Positions 14,024 to 18,205 of a stretch of DNA of 18,205 nucleotides are shown here, in pieces. Each line of letters begins with the position of its first letter. Within the stretch, counting starts at the first letter, position 1. The notes beneath the pieces were generated by a model that did no database searches, was not told the origin of the DNA, and worked only from the letters and a program-made list of their open reading frames with translations. The position numbers and the translations under genes are program-made. The stretch is from an uncultured Clostridia bacterium (lineage in GTDB: Bacteria > Bacillota > Clostridia > TANB77 > CAG-508): NCBI GenBank assembly GCA_934177795.1, contig CAKPPS010000025.1, forward strand, positions 1-18,205. Direction: 5' to 3'.

Positions 14024-15088
14024 TTATTTGTTGTTTAAACTTTTTCTTTTTAGTTGTCTTAAAGTTCTAAATGCTTTTTCTGAAATTTTATATAATTTGT
14101 ATTTTAATGGTTTAAATGGATAATATACTTCACCTATAAATTCTGTAAAAGTTGCTCCGAATCCTTTCTTAAATCTGTATAATCCATATTGTGGATGATG
14201 TTCATCTACAACTCCAGAAACACCCCTAAAATCATATATATCATCTTTTCTAGCAATTGCCATTTTTATCATTTCCCATTGCAATAAGTAATTTGGCATT
14301 AAATTTCTATGTTTATTACTACTTGCTCCATATAAATACCAAGTTTTATTTCCATAAAAAATTGGAATAACCCCAGAAATTGGTTCATCTTTATAATATG
14401 CCATCAGCACTTTTATATGTTCTGGTCCTAAACAATCATACATTTTCTCAAAATATTCTAATGGTCTTATAATAAATCCATCTCTTTCTCCTGTTTCCAC
14501 CATTATTCTGTGGAAATCTTTTAAATTTTCTTTAGTTCCCTCTTTTACTACAATTCCTTTTCTTCCTGCTAGTCTAATATTATATCTCCACTTTTGATGA
14601 AAATTTGCCATTACTTCTTCTTCTGTTTTTCCTTTTATATCTAACCTAAATACAAATCTTGGTTGTATTTCATCCTTAAAGTCTTTTGCATCATCTTTAA
14701 TTTTGTATCCCAATTCTGTAACTATTTGTCTAAAAGCTTCATCATCTTTTAAAATATCTGGTTCAGTTCTTAAAACAAAAGCATTATATTTTTGGGCTAA
14801 TTCTTTTGCTCCTTCTGTTAATTGTTCCATTACTTCTTTATTATGTATATCACAAACTGGTCCTCTTGAAGCATACATCATATTCCCGAACAAAGGCATT
14901 TTTCTTACCCATACACATAGAGACCCAATGATATTTTTTTCTTCATCTTCTGCTAATATTACTTCTGGTTTCCAATTAGGCTTTTTTACTTCTGCCCATT
15001 CCAGTGATTGTTGAAAATTACATCTTTCATTTCCTTCTAAAAATTTTTTATATTCTTCTTTTGATTTTTCATCTGTTACAAATCTCAT
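14024..15088 (-). CDS. FemAB/FemX-type peptidoglycan bridge aminoacyltransferase
   Basis: 354 residues, single FemAB (Fem/GNAT-like double fold) protein without the coiled-coil arm of long FemA forms. Family marks: FQQSLEWAEVKKPNWKPEV near the N-terminus, GPVCD, the NFHQKWRYNIRLAGRKGI segment (about 164-181), YGASSNKHRNLMPNYLLQWE (about 259-278) and DFRGVSG with YRFKKGFGA. Such enzymes attach amino acids from aminoacyl-tRNA to the stem peptide of lipid II, making the cross-bridge. Being followed by alanine racemase, the natural link is cell-wall building. Start ATG with AGGAGG about 8 bases upstream; first gene of a four-gene operon. The added amino acid cannot be told from the sequence. Confidence 0.93.
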   Translation of the reverse strand: MRFVTDEKSKEEYKKFLEGNERCNFQQSLEWAEVKKPNWKPEVILAEDEEKNIIGSLCVWVRKMPLFGNMMYASRGPVCDIHNKEVMEQLTEGAKELAQKYNAFVLRTEPDILKDDEAFRQIVTELGYKIKDDAKDFKDEIQPRFVFRLDIKGKTEEEVMANFHQKWRYNIRLAGRKGIVVKEGTKENLKDFHRIMVETGERDGFIIRPLEYFEKMYDCLGPEHIKVLMAYYKDEPISGVIPIFYGNKTWYLYGASSNKHRNLMPNYLLQWEMIKMAIARKDDIYDFRGVSGVVDEHHPQYGLYRFKKGFGATFTEFIGEVYYPFKPLKYKLYKISEKAFRTLRQLKRKSLNNK

Positions 15089-15128
15089 TATCTAAAATTC
15101 CTCCTAGTATACTTTGTTATACTTTTGT

Positions 15129-15157
15129 ATTTTACAACATTATTGTGTTTTTTACAA
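15129..15157 (-). promoter_or_regulatory. Probable promoter of the femX-alr-DUF1189-ftsH operon
   Basis: On the minus strand: -35 TTGTAA (15152-15157), a 17-base spacer, -10 TAAAAT (15129-15134). A TATACT closer to the gene has no -35 at proper distance. The next gene upstream ends in a terminator at 15196-15223, so a promoter is expected in this gap. Confidence 0.5.
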
Positions 15158-15195
15158 GTACATTTTGTTGAAGTTATAGGAAATTTTTAGATCTC

Positions 15196-15223
15196 AAAAA
15201 GACTGGCAATAGCCAGTCTTTTT
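15196..15223. terminator. Perfect hairpin terminator after the 118-residue gene
   Basis: AAAAAGACTGGC (15196-15207) pairs perfectly with GCCAGTCTTTTT (15212-15223) around a 4-base loop. T runs occur in both directions, but the only gene reading into it is the minus-strand gene ending at 15243. Confidence 0.88.
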
Positions 15224-15242
15224 AGTATAGTGAAAATATCTG

Positions 15243-15599
15243 TTATTCTTCATAGATTTTTCTATACAAAATAGCATAATATCCCCAAGTTAATCCTTTG
15301 GATATCATTTCTGTAAATAGCTCTTCTCCCATCAGCTCTCGCAGTTCTCTCAGTTTTGCTTTTCCGTTATGTTTTGCTTTCAGATGTTTCATTGTTTGCT
15401 CATTATTATTAGTTGCTTTCATCTTCTCTCCTTGCTTTATTACCCGTTTTAGAAATTCATCAGTAATTCTCTGTTCAGGAAGGAAATCAGTATTATGTGA
15501 TGCTATAACTATAGCAAAATCTTCCCACATATATGGAATTTTTTGCATCAATCGTTCGGCTTCTTCCCAGTTTTTCTTCTTTCTACTTACACTTTTCAT
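15243..15599 (-). CDS. Unknown 118-residue basic protein, compositionally distinct
   Basis: Start ATG 15599 with GGAGG about 8 bases upstream. The protein is rich in Lys and Glu and predicted mostly helical: MKSVSRKKKNWEEAERLMQK, then IPYMWEDFAIVIASHNTDFL, a basic middle (KQGEKMKATNNN..KHLKAKHNG) and a C-terminal part ELMGEELFTEMISKGLTWGY. No membrane helix, signal peptide or catalytic motif is seen. Its own promoter (15662-15690) and terminator make it a single-gene unit. Codon use is less AT-biased than its neighbours (CTC, CGC, GCC, and one in-frame CGG Arg), suggesting later arrival. Function not recognised; small basic helical proteins of this type can be nucleic-acid binders or small regulators, which is only a guess. 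Confidence 0.8.
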   Translation of the reverse strand: MKSVSRKKKNWEEAERLMQKIPYMWEDFAIVIASHNTDFLPEQRITDEFLKRVIKQGEKMKATNNNEQTMKHLKAKHNGKAKLRELRELMGEELFTEMISKGLTWGYYAILYRKIYEE

Positions 15600-15661
15600 C
15601 TTTTTGTCCTCCGAAGTTTTTTTCCTTTTTCACTTTACTTAATACTAATTGTAACCATAAT

Positions 15662-15690
15662 AGTATACTACTAGTTTATGTAAAATTCAA
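15662..15690 (-). promoter_or_regulatory. Promoter of the 118-residue gene
   Basis: On the minus strand: -35 TTGAAT (15685-15690), a 17-base spacer, -10 TATACT (15662-15667). It lies 11 bases after the stop of the upstream gene, giving a leader of about 55 bases. Confidence 0.68.
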
Positions 15691-15700
15691 TATTTTTTAT

Positions 15701-16165
15701 TTACTTTCTTCTAAAAATATTTTTTATTTTATTCCATATCTTTATAAATATTGATTCTTCTTTTTTTATTAAAGTTGTTCCATGTTCTTCTGTGTTTACT
15801 GAATTTCCATCATTACTTTTTATATGCTCTTTTTTAAATAAATTATCTGTATTATATTTAATCTTTTTTTCTAATTCTTTTTGTTTTTTTATCTCTACAT
15901 CTTTAGCATTAAGTTCCTTCTTTTGTTCGGTAGAAATAATAAATAGGCGGAATATCATCCCTAATATATCTTTTGCTTTGTTTGAAATCTCTTGTTTTTC
16001 AAATGGTAATGCAATATTATACACAAAAGAACAATTTTCATCACAATTTTCTTCCATAAACTCAATGTATTGTTTTGGTATTTTATTATAGTCTTCTAAT
16101 GAAATATACTTTAACACTTCAAGAACTTCCGCATAAGCTTCATCATAATTTTCCAAATTTGTCAT
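15701..16165 (-). CDS. Unknown 154-residue protein coupled to the helicase gene
   Basis: The ATG at 16165 overlaps the helicase stop (TAATG) and has GGAGG within the helicase end, so translation is coupled. N-terminal half: MTNLENYDEAYAEVLEVLKY, then ISLEDYNKIPKQYIEFMEEN, CSFVYNIALPFEKQEIS and AKDILGMIFRLFIIS. This gives a compact helical domain of about 90 residues. It is followed by a charged helical stretch (KKELNAKDVEIKKQKELEKK) and a basic, amphipathic C-terminus ending IWNKIKNIFRRK that could bind membrane or nucleic acid. Similar small genes with a 'Y..AL.EVL.IL..M....Y.KIP' start are familiar from clostridial genomes (recollection, not verified), but no function is known to me. Joint transcription with a Ski2-like helicase suggests a partner or a substrate adaptor (inference). 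Confidence 0.82.
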   Translation of the reverse strand: MTNLENYDEAYAEVLEVLKYISLEDYNKIPKQYIEFMEENCDENCSFVYNIALPFEKQEISNKAKDILGMIFRLFIISTEQKKELNAKDVEIKKQKELEKKIKYNTDNLFKKEHIKSNDGNSVNTEEHGTTLIKKEESIFIKIWNKIKNIFRRK

Positions 16166-18060
16166 TAGTAATCCTCCAATTCATATTCTTGAGCAATTTT
16201 TAATTGTTCTTCAATTATATTTGCTCTTTCATTAATTTTATAGACTTTTTCTTGATTTTTTATGACTGTCATTACATTATCTGCACGATATTTTCCTTCT
16301 TTTTCTAGCTCTTCACTTATTTCTTCTTTAGATACATCTCCTCTGAATCCATCAATCGCTGTTTTATCAATCTCTTGAATTCTATCATTTATCTTTGTTA
16401 ATCCTTTTCTATATTGCTTCGGTAAAGATTTTACATATTTTCTAAATTGTAACATGTTATAAAAATTACTTGTTCCTGCATATTTTTCTAAAATATCATC
16501 AGACTCTGTACCACATACTATATCTGCAAATATCGCACAATTCTTTTCTGGAGTATACTCATCAAAATATACTCTCGCAATATTTTCGTAATATTCTTCT
16601 TCTTTAGTCCTTAAATTTTCTTTTAAGTTGTATATCTCTATCTCTGCTTTGTTCTCTTCTTCATCATATTCCTCATCATATTCTTCGTCATACTCGTCCT
16701 CGTCATAATAATCATATTCATCATAATATCTACTATCATCCTCTTCTTCATATCCTAACTGTTCTCTAGCTATTCTATCCACTTGCTCCTCAAAAGAATT
16801 GTCTTTTATATACTTTATTGTTTTTACTATTCTTGATTTTGTTAAGTCTTTATCGACTTCTTCTGTTGAAAAATTGGCTATAAATTCTGCCTCTGATTCA
16901 ACAGTTGTTTTTTCTAGCAATATATCTTTTATATTAGGTGTTAAATCAATATGTATATCTTCATTTGGCTCATCAAGTATTTCTTCATATAATTCATCTG
17001 TACTATATCCTCGTGCTTCTAATTGTCTTGCAAAAGCCGAACAATAATATACATGTCCTTCATCAAAATAACCCTTTCTTCCTGCTCTACCTGCTAACTG
17101 TTCAAATAGGTTTTTACTGATTGGCCCATCATAATATTTTGCTAATTGTGCAAACACTACATTTTGTACTGGAAAATTAACCCCTAAAGCTAAAGCATCA
17201 GTTCCAACTACAGTATCAATTAATCCTTGTTCAAAACACTTTTCGATAAATATCTTTTCTTTAGGTAACAATCCTCCATAATAACCAGATATCCCTTTTT
17301 CCGCATATTCTATCAATTCCTCATTTTCTATTTCATTATTAATGGCTAATTCTTTAATTTCCTGGATATTTTTTTCGTTTTGATTATCCCTGTCATAAGA
17401 TAAGTCATTCAAAATTTCCTCAATATTTCTCTTTGAAAATGTAACAATTAACGAATTTTTAATTTCTTCCAAATTTATATCACCTTCAAAAGATAAAGAA
17501 GTTAATCTTGAATCATTTTCATAAGCAAAGAAATCCCTATTTGATACTTTCTCTACATACTTTGTCAATTTATCAATATCACCTAATGTTGCCGAACATA
17601 ATAAAATATTATTAGCTTTTGATTTATATAATGAATCTATATATGTTCTTGCTCTACTTGAATTCTCAAAAATATAATGGAACTCATCCATAATTAATGT
17701 AGCATCTTCTAATTCTGTATACTTATTTGTATATATTTCTTGTGTACAGCATATAAAATCACAATTTTCTGGTACATTTTTAATATCTCCTGTTTCTAAC
17801 CCCACTGTATATCCTTGGTCTTTTAGTTCTCTATATCTTTGATTAGATAAAGCTTTTATAGGTGCTGTTATTATAATTGGTTTTCCTGTTTGTTCCTGTG
17901 CCCAATCTAAAAACACTTTAGTCTTTCCACTACCTGTTGGCGAACTTAAAATCACATTATTCTTATCTTTAATCATATTTGTACATTTTTTTTGCCAACT
18001 GAAATCACTGTCTCCATACTTATTATACTTTGCATATCGGTTCTTCTCACTATCACTCAT
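16165..18060 (-). CDS. Ski2-like DEAD/DEAH-box SF2 helicase
   Basis: 631 residues. Helicase motifs in order: Q-like tip W22-Q23, Walker A SSPTGSGKT (39-47), Ia APIKALSNQRY (66-76), Ib-like GDIKN, motif II DEFH (125-128), III CSATLGD (155-161), IV-like IVTFSKRN, V TDALALGVNFP (287-297) and VI QLAGRAGRKG (321-330). These are marks of the Ski2-like group (DExH, ALSNQRY, LAGRAGR) of RNA or DNA helicases. An unusual tract of Asp/Glu/Tyr (about 438-469) containing YDEE repeats separates the core from a helical C-terminal region. ATG start with GAGAGGT upstream. Bacterial Ski2-like helicases are mostly uncharacterised; RNA decay, ribosome biogenesis or repair are possible. First gene of an operon with the small protein at 15701-16165. 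Confidence 0.9.
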   Translation of the reverse strand: MSDSEKNRYAKYNKYGDSDFSWQKKCTNMIKDKNNVILSSPTGSGKTKVFLDWAQEQTGKPIIITAPIKALSNQRYRELKDQGYTVGLETGDIKNVPENCDFICCTQEIYTNKYTELEDATLIMDEFHYIFENSSRARTYIDSLYKSKANNILLCSATLGDIDKLTKYVEKVSNRDFFAYENDSRLTSLSFEGDINLEEIKNSLIVTFSKRNIEEILNDLSYDRDNQNEKNIQEIKELAINNEIENEELIEYAEKGISGYYGGLLPKEKIFIEKCFEQGLIDTVVGTDALALGVNFPVQNVVFAQLAKYYDGPISKNLFEQLAGRAGRKGYFDEGHVYYCSAFARQLEARGYSTDELYEEILDEPNEDIHIDLTPNIKDILLEKTTVESEAEFIANFSTEEVDKDLTKSRIVKTIKYIKDNSFEEQVDRIAREQLGYEEEDDSRYYDEYDYYDEDEYDEEYDEEYDEEENKAEIEIYNLKENLRTKEEEYYENIARVYFDEYTPEKNCAIFADIVCGTESDDILEKYAGTSNFYNMLQFRKYVKSLPKQYRKGLTKINDRIQEIDKTAIDGFRGDVSKEEISEELEKEGKYRADNVMTVIKNQEKVYKINERANIIEEQLKIAQEYELEDY

Positions 18061-18135
18061 TTTTTACCTCTCTTATAATCTATTTTCCTTTTATTAGCTT
18101 TTTATATATTTTACCACTAAAATTTGTAGGGTGAA

Positions 18136-18191
18136 TTGTAAAAGTTAAATCAAATTTGTAAAACTAAAATAGATTGTAAGATTAAAATAGA
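18136..18191 (-). repeat. Three imperfect direct repeats upstream of the helicase operon
   Basis: On the plus strand, TTGTAAAAGTTAAATC, TTGTAAAACTAAAATAGA and TTGTAAGATTAAAATAGA begin at 18136, 18156 and 18174 (spacing 20 and 18). They lie 75-130 bases before the helicase start and could be regulator-binding sites or simple AT-rich similarity. No confident -35/-10 pair was identified in 18061-18205. Confidence 0.4.
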
Positions 18192-18205
18192 AAAATAAGC
18201 ACTTT

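Noticed and set aside
1..18205. CRISPR arrays, insertion sequences, tRNA or rRNA genes, complete toxin-antitoxin or restriction systems
   Set aside because: No regular spaced repeats, transposase motifs, terminal inverted repeats or RNA gene signatures were found when reading both strands.

Overview
This AT-rich window looks like a chromosomal segment of an uncultured or gut-type spore-forming Firmicute (class Clostridia). The evidence is the very low G+C, A/T-ending codons, strong GGAGG-type ribosome binding sites, an intact spoVT (a forespore regulator of endospore formers), and two surface proteins that open with the GITLIA-type prepilin-like segment common in gut Clostridia. The exact lineage is inference. 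Nearly all genes lie on the minus strand; only two small genes, at 2599-2817 and 9518-9973, are on the plus strand. No rRNA, tRNA, CRISPR array or insertion sequence was seen, and no gene-free stretch exceeds 300 bases.

Layout, low to high coordinates. (1) 1-2435: a surface-protein operon read leftwards from a good promoter at 2430-2458. It holds a BspA-type leucine-rich-repeat protein and a second protein cut off by the window edge, both with the same prepilin-like N-terminus. (2) 2545-3415: a small XRE-type regulator (+) converging on spoVT (-), with a perfect 16-bp inverted repeat between them. (3) 3494-9286: a leftward cluster of N-terminal transketolase half, recD2, comF and a KAP-like P-loop ATPase, closed by a terminator at 3494-3525. 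(4) 9443-10003: a lone plus-strand gene of unknown function with its own promoter and terminator. (5) 10017-15157: a leftward operon of FemAB-type peptidoglycan aminoacyltransferase, alanine racemase, a DUF1189-like membrane protein and FtsH. Its theme is the cell envelope. (6) 15196-15690: an unknown 118-residue protein, again with its own promoter and terminator. (7) 15701-18060: a Ski2-like helicase overlapped by a small unknown partner gene.

The most striking observation is in region 3. Within about 1 kb, three consecutive genes carry one-base aberrations. RecD2 (at 6410) and the KAP-like ATPase (at 5420) each have one extra base that breaks a conserved catalytic motif, GSGKT in one and HKAQGSE in the other. 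In both, the extra base creates an in-frame CGG codon followed by AA, and CGG is otherwise almost absent from the window. Between them, comF, including its zinc finger, has an ideal Shine-Dalgarno and stop/start overlap but ATA where ATG is expected. Sequence error, gene decay, or real recoding at a rare CGG codon are all possible; raw reads or relatives would decide.

Two plausible gene cassettes of unfamiliar function and less AT-rich codon use (9518-9973 and 15243-15599) interrupt the housekeeping genes. No complete known defence system or mobile element could be demonstrated.
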